DNA of 64,000 nucleotides from contig NZ_CAJVAS010000024.1 of assembly GCF_910593845.1 (NCBI RefSeq), forward strand, positions 1 through 64,000, written 5' to 3'. Origin of the DNA: Paenibacillus solanacearum (lineage in GTDB: Bacteria > Bacillota > Bacilli > Paenibacillales > NBRC-103111). The notes beneath the pieces are model-generated. The model worked only from the letters and a program-made list of their open reading frames with translations. It did no database searches and was not told the DNA's origin. Position numbers and translations under genes: made by a program. The stretch's first letter is position 1. Each line of letters opens with the position of its first letter. Shown here in pieces: positions 46,094 to 54,609 of this stretch.

Positions 46094-47237
46094 CACGTTC
46101 TCCTGACCTGCCCGGAGCAATGCTGTTGAAAAGCCGGACAGTCTCCTCTTCCAGCTCCAAGCCCAGATTCAGCCGAACCGATTGGTCCAATTGCCGATAC
46201 ACTTTGACAGCCTCGCTTCGCTTTCCCATGTTGATGTAGAGCTGGATCAGTTCACGGCCATCCTTCTCGGAATCCGGCGCAAGGGTCAGAATACGCTGCA
46301 AGCACTCTGCCGCAAGCGTCAAGTTTCCAACTCGCTCAAAATGAGCATACATCGTCCGTAAGGTACCTACATACTTCGATTGAAGCTCTTCCCGCCGCCA
46401 TATAACCCATCTGGAATCGATATCCTCCAAGTATTCCCCTGCGTGCAGAGACGTCAACCGTTCATAGTGGGACTCGTTTATGCCATCTCCCGCTAACACC
46501 TTGTCAGCCATCGAGGAAAATTCCGACACATCGCTGTCCAAGCCGCTCATATCTATAGCGTAGCCTCTGCCCATCTTATTCACGCTTGCCGGAATGCCGT
46601 AATCTTGAAAGCTTTTCCGCAGGAAAGAAATACACGTATAAAAATAGGTTCTGGCATTCTTAAGCTCGGATTCCGGCCATATGGATTCGATCATAGCGGC
46701 GGCGTCTACGTATTTGCCCTCCTGTTGGACCAAAAAAGCGCAAAGCTCCTTGACCTTGTTCGTTTTCCAAGGCAGCAATCCTGTTTCCGTATGTATATGA
46801 AACCCACCGAAGCATTGAACATAAGTGCGCGCCGCCTTCATGGAAACGTCAGTGGGAGCATCGGTTTCTACTTCCAGTTCCAGTTTCACAAGACGTGAAG
46901 CTGTCTCTTGCAATCTTTCGATCGTAAAGGGCTTCAAAAAATAGTCCACGGTATGGATTTCAAAAGCCTCCAGCGCATATTCCGAATATGCCGTCGTAAA
47001 AACTAGCTGGATGCGAGGCAATGCCGCCTTAATTCGTCTCGCAGCCTCTATACCTAACATGCCGGGCATTTGAATATCCAGAAACACGACATCAGGCTTC
47101 AACACTTCAAGCGCATCCAAAGCTTGGAGAGGATTCATAAATCGCCCTGCTATAGTGAAACCGCCGATCTGGTTCAGCAAAATACCCAATAAATCTAAAG
47201 CGCTCTCTTCATCATCGATAAGAATCGCACGTATCAT
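46086..47237 (-). CDS. Response regulator with SARP-like DNA-binding and BTAD domains
   Basis: 383 residues: receiver domain 1-120 with phospho-acceptor D54 (VVFLDIQMPGM) and the switch residues TTAYSEYALEAF and KPF; a winged helix at about 140-230 (VQCFGGFHIHTETGLLPWKT, SFLRKSFQDYG); and a helical BTAD/TPR-like region at 240-380. This is the OmpR-like SARP fold placed behind a receiver. It should be phosphorylated by the hybrid kinase encoded next in the operon and may bind the heptamer repeats before the giant surface gene. Confidence 0.88.
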   Translation of the reverse strand: MIRAILIDDEESALDLLGILLNQIGGFTIAGRFMNPLQALDALEVLKPDVVFLDIQMPGMLGIEAARRIKAALPRIQLVFTTAYSEYALEAFEIHTVDYFLKPFTIERLQETASRLVKLELEVETDAPTDVSMKAARTYVQCFGGFHIHTETGLLPWKTNKVKELCAFLVQQEGKYVDAAAMIESIWPESELKNARTYFYTCISFLRKSFQDYGIPASVNKMGRGYAIDMSGLDSDVSEFSSMADKVLAGDGINESHYERLTSLHAGEYLEDIDSRWVIWRREELQSKYVGTLRTMYAHFERVGNLTLAAECLQRILTLAPDSEKDGRELIQLYINMGKRSEAVKVYRQLDQSVRLNLGLELEEETVRLFNSIAPGRSGERDD

Positions 47238-47429
47238 ACCGCTCGCCCCCTTCCTATGAGCTTCTAGCTTCCCTATATTATGATACTATCGGTTAATCTA
47301 AAGCAATTTAGTATAAGTAAAGAAGACAAGGTACAATCCCTTCTGATGGATCCATACCACTGGCGGTGATGATGTTGTGGCTTTAACCGTAGGAATGCGG
47401 CGCGGAGAAATGCATGGAGCTAGAGGCCA

Positions 47430-47702
47430 TCAATTTCGTACAGCAAAGACCCCATTATTATTGATGGGGCCCTTGCTTCTGCTCTTTACGTTCAAAATGA
47501 TGGTGCAGCCTATAAAGGCAAATTTATTTTGTCCAGTGATATAGGATAGACGATGCTCATGAGCGGGCTCAATTCTTAGACTAAACATCCCATCCTCGAA
47601 GCGAGTCATGCTCCCTTTATTGTAGATGCCGGATGCATTTTGCATACCAGCAATCAACTCATCAGCTAGATTTTCTGTAATGAGTTTGACATTAAGCGTT
47701 GT
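47430..47702 (-). pseudogene. Remnant resembling the YoeB/Txe toxin C-terminus
   Basis: The frame reads ...LADELIAGMQNASGIYNKG, then FSLRIEPAHEHRLSYI and a short hydrophobic end. The LRI..EHRLSY piece matches the conserved RRI..EHRLVY of Txe/YoeB toxins, but the N-terminal half, a start with ribosome site and the final catalytic His-Tyr are missing. Likely a decayed toxin gene beside the rlmH island; no antitoxin is visible. Confidence 0.35.
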
Positions 47703-47714
47703 CGTCTATTTTTA

Positions 47715-47742
47715 GCCATCATTTATGATACGGTTCTCCGCG
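47715..47742 (-). repeat. Distal attachment-like repeat (copy of the rlmH 3' end)
   Basis: TTATGATACGGTTC at 47723-47736 is identical to 49074-49087 inside rlmH, in the same orientation; about 24 of 28 bases agree over the longer stretch. Read on the minus strand it still codes for RGEPYHK and a stop, the last residues of RlmH. Confidence 0.75.
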
Positions 47743-47841
47743 CTGTCTGTAACGGCAAGTTTTTAATATAGTCATTAAGGAAATCCAATTTCTTTATTAA
47801 TGAAAATTAATTTCGCTATTCACACATTAAGTACTATTTTA

Positions 47842-48960
47842 TTATTGATCTAAGTAGCCAAGATCTGATAGCCCTATGCTTGAATATAAATCACCTATAC
47901 AATAGGAAGTGATTCGCTTTGCACCACTTGCTGGTTTCAGCAAACCTTTCTTTAACCATTCTTTTGTCCAGTTGGTTGCTGTTCTCCCAGTTACTTGAAA
48001 GGCCTCTGCAATATCTCCAGGCTTTATTAAGCCGTTATTTTTAATTAACATACGTAGCAATACTATCTCTTTTGGCTCAAGTTTCCCTATTATAGGATGA
48101 ATTAAACTCTTGCTATTTTTATGGGCAGAAATCGCCACTTGCTCGAAGGCATATGCCATGATTCGTGTAAAGTATTCGATCCATGGTGATAAACTCCGCG
48201 GGTTGTTTCGACCGTCATAATATAAAACAGGCAACCCCATTTGTATGTTTTTATAGTAGCCTGACAAATCTGCAAAATAATATTCCTCCATTGAATTAAA
48301 TCCTCTTAAATTGTAACCTCCGGTAGATAGTATATAGGATGCCAATGCCCTAGAAGTCCTCCCATTCCCATCTTCAAAAGGATGAATGGTCAGTAATTGA
48401 TATGCCGCAATAGCTGCTTTAATCGGAACAGGGAGTTCTTGCTCTTTGTTAATCCAATCCACTAGATCAACCATTAACTGTGGAACGTCTGTCCATTCAG
48501 GGGGGATATATTCAGGCTGTTTGGTCTCAGCATCATAAACTGCAAACAGTGTTCCAGGAGGTGTCTGTCCTCTATAAGAGCTTGTTACTGTTTTTCTACC
48601 AACTCCTGTTCTTTCAATAATCGCGTGCAATCGTTTAATAAATGGTTCATTGATTGGGTATTTTAATTTTCTTGCTGTATTTAAAAAGGACAGTGCATCC
48701 CAATAATTCCTAACCTCTTCTTCTGCCCTAATTCGAGAATTATCACGCTTTGCTTTTACAACTTGTGAAACCTGCTCAATACTCAACGGATTACCTTCTA
48801 TCCTCGTTGAATAATGAGTCATTTTTAATCGTGCCTTTTCTCTAAGTTCTTTTTCAACATCAGCAGGAATAGGCAATATATCAACAATTGCTTTCGAGCG
48901 CTCTATTGACATTAAGTCCCTGATCATTAAGTTTGTATATTCAAATTTTGGAGAGTACAT
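47842..48960 (-). CDS. Fic family protein (predicted AMP transferase with autoinhibitory motif)
   Basis: 372 residues. The catalytic Fic motif HPFEDGNGRTSR (193-204) is complete. STRIEGN at 51-57 fits the inhibitory helix motif (S/T)xxxE(G/N), placed N-terminal to the Fic core (class II), with E55 as the blocking glutamate. The C-terminal 80 residues hold a winged helix (IKPGDIAEAFQVTGRTATNWTKEWLKKG). Such proteins AMPylate target proteins or themselves; the target is not known. GGGAGGAG precedes the ATG by 11 bases. Codon use is AT-rich compared with rlmH and the wal genes. It is the only gene of the island at rlmH. Confidence 0.9.
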   Translation of the reverse strand: MYSPKFEYTNLMIRDLMSIERSKAIVDILPIPADVEKELREKARLKMTHYSTRIEGNPLSIEQVSQVVKAKRDNSRIRAEEEVRNYWDALSFLNTARKLKYPINEPFIKRLHAIIERTGVGRKTVTSSYRGQTPPGTLFAVYDAETKQPEYIPPEWTDVPQLMVDLVDWINKEQELPVPIKAAIAAYQLLTIHPFEDGNGRTSRALASYILSTGGYNLRGFNSMEEYYFADLSGYYKNIQMGLPVLYYDGRNNPRSLSPWIEYFTRIMAYAFEQVAISAHKNSKSLIHPIIGKLEPKEIVLLRMLIKNNGLIKPGDIAEAFQVTGRTATNWTKEWLKKGLLKPASGAKRITSYCIGDLYSSIGLSDLGYLDQ

Positions 48961-49069
48961 TTACTCATCAGCTCCTCCCAATGGTTTCTTCTTAATTCTA
49001 ACACAAATAGGGAAGTGAAATTTCGTTGTTTTCAGTATTAACGAAATGCTTTTTACCTAAAACTTGCCG

Positions 49070-49549
49070 TCACTTATGATACGGTTCCCCCCGCATAATC
49101 TTAAACGCGCGGTACACCTGCTCCACCAGCACCAGCCGCATCAGCTGGTGCGGCAGCGTCATGCGCCCGAACGAGAGCTTCAGTTCAGCGCGAGCCAGAA
49201 CCGCGGGGGCCAGCCCGAGCGAGCCCCCGATTACAAACGCCACGTGGCTGCGCCCGTACGTAGCCAGCTCCTGCACCTGCCGCGCGAGCTCTTCGCTCGA
49301 TAGCGGCTTGCCGTCAATCGCGAGCGCGACGACGTACGCGTCGCTCTTGATATGCGCGAGGATACGCTCCCCCTCGCGCTGCTTCACGAGCGCCTCTTCG
49401 GCGGCGCTCATCGTCTCCGGCGCCTTCTCGTCCGGCACCTCCACCATCTGCACCTTGGCGTACGGGCCAAGTCGCTTGACATACTCGGCGATCCCTTGGA
49501 CCAGGTACGCCTCCTTCAACTTCCCCACTGCGATGATCTGTATGTGCAT
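49070..49549 (-). CDS. rlmH: 23S rRNA pseudouridine-1915 N3-methyltransferase
   Basis: The ATG at 49549 with GGGGAG in front gives 159 residues, the exact family length. SPOUT-family knot motifs are present: VIGGSLGLAPAVL and LPHQLMRLVLVEQVYRAFKI near the C-terminus, ending MRGEPYHK. It methylates pseudouridine 1915 of 23S rRNA. Its last codons double as the attachment site of the Fic island. Confidence 0.95.
   Translation of the reverse strand: MHIQIIAVGKLKEAYLVQGIAEYVKRLGPYAKVQMVEVPDEKAPETMSAAEEALVKQREGERILAHIKSDAYVVALAIDGKPLSSEELARQVQELATYGRSHVAFVIGGSLGLAPAVLARAELKLSFGRMTLPHQLMRLVLVEQVYRAFKIMRGEPYHK
49074..49087 (-). repeat. Proximal attachment-like core inside rlmH
   Basis: Minus-strand GAACCGTATCATAA, codons for EPYHK, identical to 47723-47736. 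The last bases TATCATAA match the end of the SCC core of staphylococci. Confidence 0.7.
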
Positions 49550-49669
49550 CGCCAACTCCCCTTTCTGCCGCCTTCTGAGCCTTCTTATATCGATCATCGG
49601 TATTACTCGGCAATACTTCGTACCACCATGCCCTGACCCGCTTTTCGCAGCTTCCTGTCTAATAACAAA

Positions 49670-49712
49670 AGGAGAAGGCCGCCCGCTCGAATCACAGGCC
49701 TGCCTTCCCCTT
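49670..49712 (-). terminator. Possible terminator between the CxxH gene and rlmH
   Basis: GAAGGC pairs with GCCTTC across a long loop on the minus strand and CTCCTTTTG follows. Weak. Confidence 0.3.
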
Positions 49713-49722
49713 CCACCTTCAT

Positions 49723-49890
49723 TCACACGACCAGGAAACGTCCCCGCTCCGCACAGCGTTCGCAATGTGCTGGAGGCTCCCATGCGGTGAACTTCACTTC
49801 CTCCAAATCGACGATATCCGGCGCTTCTTCATATTCATCGACGAACATGTCGATCGCCAGCTCCAAGTGCTCTTTACAAACAACGTGCAT
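49723..49890 (-). CDS. CxxH/CxxC small protein
   Basis: With the ATG at 49890 (AAAAGGGG before it) the product has 55 residues. CKEH at 5-8 and CERC at 43-46 are a metal-binding-type pair, with an acidic middle (FVDEYEEAPDIVDLEEV). This matches the small CxxH/CxxC family that sits beside rlmH in Bacilli. Role unknown, zinc binding inferred. Confidence 0.8.
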   Translation of the reverse strand: MHVVCKEHLELAIDMFVDEYEEAPDIVDLEEVKFTAWEPPAHCERCAERGRFLVV

Positions 49891-50035
49891 GCTGTACCCC
49901 TTTTCATACGTTCGCCCGATGACAGGCAGCGCTTCCTGCGCCAACACCCGGACATAGCCAAACCGTGGAATCGTTATTTCTATTGTAGCCGAAAATTCGG
50001 CATCTTAACTATATGTTGCAGCGATCATGCCGCCG

Positions 50036-51259
50036 CTACTTATCCGTCACTTCGCCGAGCGTAAGCTGCACGGTCGATTTCTTCGATCCGCGGTAGAACG
50101 TAACCGCCAGCTTGTCGCCGACTTTCTTGCTGCCATATATATACTTGCGAAGCGCGAGCGTACTGTCGACCGCCTTGCCGTCCAACTCCACGATAACGTC
50201 GCCGCTCTTGAACCCGGCCTCCTTGGCAGGGCCGACTGCATCGATAACGATAATGCCGCGCTTGACGCCTGCCGGCAGCTTCAAGCTATCCGTTCCGGCA
50301 AACGATTGCAGGTTCTGTGTTACGACGCCGATGTAAGGCCGCTTCACTTTATGATCGGTAATGAGCGATTGAATAATGACCTTGACCTGATTGATCGGGA
50401 TTGCAAAACCGAGCCCCTCGACGCCCATATCGGCCACCTTCAACGTATTGATGCCGATGACCTTGCCGTCCAGGTTGACCAGCGCGCCCCCGCTGTTGCC
50501 TTGATTGATCGCCGCATCCGTCTGGATGACGTCCATCTCCCAATCCGGCTCGCCTTCGCGTCCGAGCGACACCGGAATCGTGCGGCTCGGCCAGCTGATA
50601 ATGCCCTTCGTCACGGTCGGCGTGTAGCTGAGGCCCAGCGGGAACCCAACCGCAATCGCCGTCTCCCCGGCTTTCAACCCGTCGGAATCGCCGAATTCGG
50701 CAACCTGCTTCAGGCCGCTCCCGTCCGTCTCCAGCACGGCCAGATCCGTAATTTGATCGCGCCCGATCAGCGTCGCCTTCCGGCGTTCGCCTGCGACCGT
50801 TATGACGTCCAGCTGGGTAAACCCCTCGACGACGTGGTTATTGGTGACGATCCGGACTTTATCACCGTTACGCTCGAAGATGACGCCGGAGCCGAGTCCC
50901 ATCGCCCCGCCGCGGGCCGTTTCTTTCTCGCCTTCCCGTTTGGAGCCGAGGATGCTCACGACCGTTGGAGACACCTTCTCCGCAGCGACGACCACCGAAT
51001 CGCTCATACGCCGCTCCGTGCCTCCGTCCGCTGCCGACGCCCCCGAAGACGGAGGCGCCATAGCGGTGACGGCTACAGGCTCAGCCGACTTCTCCGCCGA
51101 ACCGCCGCCAATCAGCAGGAACAATACAGCCATGGCCACGGCACCGCTTGCCGCCGGAAGCAGCCAGCCCGGAAGCTGACCAGGGAACCTTCGGGGCATT
51201 CGCCACGTATCCCGCCGCGATGCCTTGGTCGAATAAAAATCGTCGTCAAACAAGCTCAT
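50036..51259 (-). CDS. htrA: HtrA-like serine protease
   Basis: 407 residues: a short cytoplasmic part, one membrane helix (about 34-53), a trypsin-like domain with the triad His in VTNNHVVEG, Asp in ITDLAVLETD and Ser in GNSGGALV, and one C-terminal PDZ domain (KRGIIVIDAVGPAKEAGFKS). It degrades misfolded proteins on the outer face of the membrane. This is the yyxA/htrC place in the wal operon. Confidence 0.92.
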   Translation of the reverse strand: MSLFDDDFYSTKASRRDTWRMPRRFPGQLPGWLLPAASGAVAMAVLFLLIGGGSAEKSAEPVAVTAMAPPSSGASAADGGTERRMSDSVVVAAEKVSPTVVSILGSKREGEKETARGGAMGLGSGVIFERNGDKVRIVTNNHVVEGFTQLDVITVAGERRKATLIGRDQITDLAVLETDGSGLKQVAEFGDSDGLKAGETAIAVGFPLGLSYTPTVTKGIISWPSRTIPVSLGREGEPDWEMDVIQTDAAINQGNSGGALVNLDGKVIGINTLKVADMGVEGLGFAIPINQVKVIIQSLITDHKVKRPYIGVVTQNLQSFAGTDSLKLPAGVKRGIIVIDAVGPAKEAGFKSGDVIVELDGKAVDSTLALRKYIYGSKKVGDKLAVTFYRGSKKSTVQLTLGEVTDK

Positions 51260-51495
51260 GTTCCCCGCTCCCCTCTAACTTGCCACACCGCTGCTTCCCG
51301 ATACTAACGCTTCCTCTATTGTACCTCACAAACTGGCAAACTGCGAAACCAAATCGCCGAAAAAAACTTTGAAAAATCAGGAATGTTTTTCATAGCGCAA
51401 GACTAGAATAGAATCATAGCTCCTTCGTTCGCCAATCCGGAAAACGTACCGACCGAGCGCACGGAACAACATAAAGCTGTGAAGGGATGAAAGCA

Positions 51496-51717
51496 ATGAA
51501 CATGAATGCAAACCGGGTTTCCTCACATCTGGAACAAATCGAATGGATCGGCAAGCTGGCCGACCTCAAAGAAGCGCACTACCAGCAGTCGCTGATGCTT
51601 AGCGCCGTCATCGAGCTGCTCGTGGAGAAAGGCATCCTCTCCGCGCAGGAAATCGCCGCCAAAGCTCATGCCCTCGAAGCGGCCGATACGGCCTCCGCCT
51701 CCGCTGTACTGCCATAA
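51496..51717 (+). CDS. Small conserved-looking protein, unknown function
   Basis: I choose the ATG at 51496 because GAAGGG fits it; an ATG at 51487 is too close to that site. The 73 residues are helical (LEQIEWIGKLADLKEAHYQQ, then SAVIELLVEKGILSAQEIAA), with a short Ala-rich tail. No family recognised. Divergent from htrA and convergent with walJ. Confidence 0.65.
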   Translation: MNMNANRVSSHLEQIEWIGKLADLKEAHYQQSLMLSAVIELLVEKGILSAQEIAAKAHALEAADTASASAVLP

Positions 51718-51742
51718 AGCCGGTCATCAGACAGCGGCGCCC

Positions 51743-52546
51743 TTACTCCTCATCCAAACGATCCCACATCGTGGCTCGATCGTAGTATGTATCCATCAGC
51801 TTCGGCCGGTGGTCGTCCGGGTTCAACCGTTCCTCTAACATATTATTCACGGTGAGCCTGGCCAAATCCATCAGATTGTGATCCCGGCTCAGATGGGCCA
51901 GATACACCCGCTTCGTCTTCGTCGTCATGACGTCGAACAGCCCGATTCCGGCCGCTTCGTTGGACAAGTGGCCGACATCGCTCAGGATGCGCCGCTTGAT
52001 GTTCCACGGATATTTGCCCATCCGCAGCATCTCGACATCGTGGTTCGATTCCAGCACCAGCGCGTCGCTGTCCTGGATCTTCTCCTTCACCTTCGAGCTC
52101 ATGTAGCCCAAATCAGTGGCCAGGCTCAGCTTCTCCTCGCCGTCGTAAAAGCAGTAGCCGACCGGCTCCGCCGCATCGTGCGAAATGCCGTACGACTCGA
52201 CCTGGAGCGAGCCGAACTCGCGCATCTCGCCGGTCTGCATCACGCAGCGGTTCGCTTCGGCAATATCGCCGATTTGCTGATCAAGCGCCGCCCATGTTTT
52301 CTCATTCGCATAGATCGGCAGATCGTATTTGCGCGCGATCGCGCCGAGCCCTTTAATATGATCCGCATGCTCGTGCGTGACCAGAATCGCATTCAGCTCC
52401 GCGGCCGAAGTCCCCCGCTCCTTAAGCAGCTGCTCCACCTTCTTCGCACTCAGCCCCGCATCGATCAAGACCTTGCCCTCGTCCGATTCGACGACCATCG
52501 CATTGCCGGTCGATCCGCTTGCAAGTACACTAAACCTTATGCCCAT
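51743..52546 (-). CDS. walJ: Metallo-beta-lactamase fold protein WalJ
   Basis: 267 residues with the MBL metal motif THEHADH (near 58-64) and the later H and D residues (FGSLQVESYGISHDA, ATDLGYMS). YycJ/WalJ has 5'-3' DNA exonuclease properties in related bacteria and belongs to the walRK operon. AAGGAG lies 10 bases before the ATG. Confidence 0.93.
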   Translation of the reverse strand: MGIRFSVLASGSTGNAMVVESDEGKVLIDAGLSAKKVEQLLKERGTSAAELNAILVTHEHADHIKGLGAIARKYDLPIYANEKTWAALDQQIGDIAEANRCVMQTGEMREFGSLQVESYGISHDAAEPVGYCFYDGEEKLSLATDLGYMSSKVKEKIQDSDALVLESNHDVEMLRMGKYPWNIKRRILSDVGHLSNEAAGIGLFDVMTTKTKRVYLAHLSRDHNLMDLARLTVNNMLEERLNPDDHRPKLMDTYYDRATMWDRLDEE

Positions 52547-52566
52547 TCCCCAAAACTCCTTACTTG

Positions 52567-53307
52567 CTACTTTTTGTTGCGCTGCGGCTCTTCCACCGCT
52601 CCGTTAAACGCATGCACGAAATATTGGTCGCCGCTCGCCAGCGTCACCCGCCACGAGGGCCACATATTCAGCGTCTGCGAATTATACACCTGTCCGTGAT
52701 AACCAAGCTGCACGCCCGTAATGATCGAACCCGACGGCAAAAAGTTCTCGATCAGGCTGCGCAGCGCGATATACGCAGAAATGACTTTCTGCTCCTTCTG
52801 CTCGCCCTCGGACTGCACTTCCACATATCCTTGCCGGTATGTGCTGATCATGCCGCTTTTCTCGTACAGCTCGATCTGTACTTCGAACATCGGCAAATTG
52901 CCGTACATTTGATGGAAGACGTACGTCCCGTTCATGCTTTCCAGCGGGTCCCATTGATAAGCTTCGATTTTGGCGATGCCCGTTCTGCCCAGCAGATCCT
53001 TTATCGCACCTTTATTGATGAGCGGATCGTACTTGAACGGCGTTAGCAGCAGCATCGGCTTGCCCGGTGTCAGCTTATCGTCGAACTTGGCGACGATCTC
53101 CTTCAGCTTCGGCACATCCTTCGGGATGTCTGAAGGCACCTGAATGTTTTTGCTCTTCAGCAGCCTCTGGATTTCCTCTGCGGCGCCATTCGGATTCGCC
53201 TCCTGATCAAGCAGGTCGGAACGGCTGGACCACAGCTGGAAGCCGAGCACTGCGTTCAGCAGCAGAAAGGACAATATTAAGATCGTCTTTGCCCGGCCCC
53301 AATCCAT
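52567..53307 (-). CDS. walI: WalI regulator of WalK
   Basis: 246 residues with one N-terminal membrane helix (TILILSFLLLNAVLGFQLW) and an extracytoplasmic YycI domain. Together with WalH it holds down WalK activity through membrane-helix contact. Placed 12 bases behind walH. Confidence 0.93.
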   Translation of the reverse strand: MDWGRAKTILILSFLLLNAVLGFQLWSSRSDLLDQEANPNGAAEEIQRLLKSKNIQVPSDIPKDVPKLKEIVAKFDDKLTPGKPMLLLTPFKYDPLINKGAIKDLLGRTGIAKIEAYQWDPLESMNGTYVFHQMYGNLPMFEVQIELYEKSGMISTYRQGYVEVQSEGEQKEQKVISAYIALRSLIENFLPSGSIITGVQLGYHGQVYNSQTLNMWPSWRVTLASGDQYFVHAFNGAVEEPQRNKK

Positions 53308-53319
53308 CGCCGTCCCTCC

Positions 53320-54609
53320 TTATTCCAGAAATTCATAGGTGCCGTCCCGCAGCTCCACGGCCCACGCCGGCACCAGCTCGATCGTTTGGCTCATCACGAC
53401 CGGCCGGTACGCGGGGAATACGCTGTAGAACTGCGTCTTTTGCGTGCTGAACTGCTTCAGCAGCTCGTCCAGCGCTTCGCCGCCTGCGAGCTGAACCTCG
53501 GTTCGAATCATATTGCGCGGGTCCGGCGTCATAATGGAGCGCTCATAGCTGGATACGATCCCTTTTTGCAGCGTGATCCGGATAAACCCGATATTTTCCG
53601 AACGCGGATTAATGATCGGGAACGAGTCGTAATACTGCCGGAACAGAAATGCCTGGCTGCTGAGCAGCAGACGCTGCTGCGGCACCTTCTGCACCGAGTA
53701 CGTTCCGTTCCAGCCGCCGTGCTGGTTAATGAACTGAACGGCGGACAGCAGATTCTCGCGCATGTCGAACTTGTTGTCCGGCGAAGGCGCCACGGGGTCG
53801 GAATACGTCATCCAGTGCTGCTCGTTTTTCAGCTGCAGCCCCCGCTTCCCGTCCGTATAAATTTCCGTGCCGTCCCGCTCCATCAAGTTTCGCGTAATCG
53901 CCGGGTCGACGAAAAACGTCAGCTTCATCTGATCGACCGTAAACTGCGTGTAGCCCATCTTATAGCTCGATACGTTGATCGGCTTCATAGGCAAATAGTA
54001 ATCGCCAGCCGTCACTTTATACGGCGTATAGTCGGCTTCAACGGTTGCGAACCGTTCAATATCTTTGGTCGTGAAGTTCGCCTTGACGACCTCATAGACG
54101 GTGTTGGCCGTGTCGGTAAATAAAATCGTGCGCACTTCGTTCGTATCCTTGGCAAAGATCCAGATGCGCGTAATCAGGTCGGTATCGCTGGGCAAGTCGC
54201 CCTTGAGCTGCATCGTCCGCTGCAGCACATGAAGCGGAAGCCCGTCGCGGAATCGCACCTCCACGCCCTGCTGCTTGCCGCGAACATCGTCCCAGTTCAA
54301 GTTTAGTGCGCTCGTCGTCGTCTTGCGGAATCCTTCCAGAAAACGCTGCTTTACCGTGTCCCATATCTCGTTGTACTTCGCGCTGTTCGGGTAGACGACG
54401 CTGTGCTGCTCTTTGCCCAAATGAAGCACGAGCTGGTCCGGGAACAGCATGTCGTCCAGCGCCCCTTGCGTACCGAGCAAGTCTGTCTTGACGTATTCGT
54501 CCGGCGTCACGGGATCGAACTTCGGATAGCTGTAGGCAAGCAAGTAACTTTGCAGTAAACTCAAGAACACCAATATCGTCAAGGCGGCTGATTTCAGCTT
54601 CTCGATCAT
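53320..54609 (-). CDS. walH: WalH regulator of WalK
   Basis: 429 residues: N-terminal membrane helix (LKSAALTILVFLSLLQSYLLAY) and a large extracytoplasmic YycH domain. Overlaps the end of walK by four bases (ATGA), so the pair is translated together. Confidence 0.93.
   Translation of the reverse strand: MIEKLKSAALTILVFLSLLQSYLLAYSYPKFDPVTPDEYVKTDLLGTQGALDDMLFPDQLVLHLGKEQHSVVYPNSAKYNEIWDTVKQRFLEGFRKTTTSALNLNWDDVRGKQQGVEVRFRDGLPLHVLQRTMQLKGDLPSDTDLITRIWIFAKDTNEVRTILFTDTANTVYEVVKANFTTKDIERFATVEADYTPYKVTAGDYYLPMKPINVSSYKMGYTQFTVDQMKLTFFVDPAITRNLMERDGTEIYTDGKRGLQLKNEQHWMTYSDPVAPSPDNKFDMRENLLSAVQFINQHGGWNGTYSVQKVPQQRLLLSSQAFLFRQYYDSFPIINPRSENIGFIRITLQKGIVSSYERSIMTPDPRNMIRTEVQLAGGEALDELLKQFSTQKTQFYSVFPAYRPVVMSQTIELVPAWAVELRDGTYEFLE

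Larger units (their letters stand above)
47715..49087. mobile_element. Small SCC-like island integrated at the rlmH 3' end, carrying fic
   Basis: The segment is bounded by direct repeats of the rlmH 3' end (47723-47736 and 49074-49087, core GAACCGTATCATAA on the minus strand) and, just inside, by a perfect 12-bp inverted repeat: ACGGCAAGTTTT (47752-47763) and AAAACTTGCCGT (49059-49070). SCC elements of staphylococci insert at the same gene end, with a core ending in TATCATAA and with inverted ends. The interior is visibly AT-rich and holds one gene, fic. No ccr recombinase is present, so the element could move only with help. Confidence 0.65.

Noticed and set aside
50027..51307. 426-codon plus-strand frame over htrA
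   Set aside because: Antisense shadow of a protease with an intact catalytic triad.
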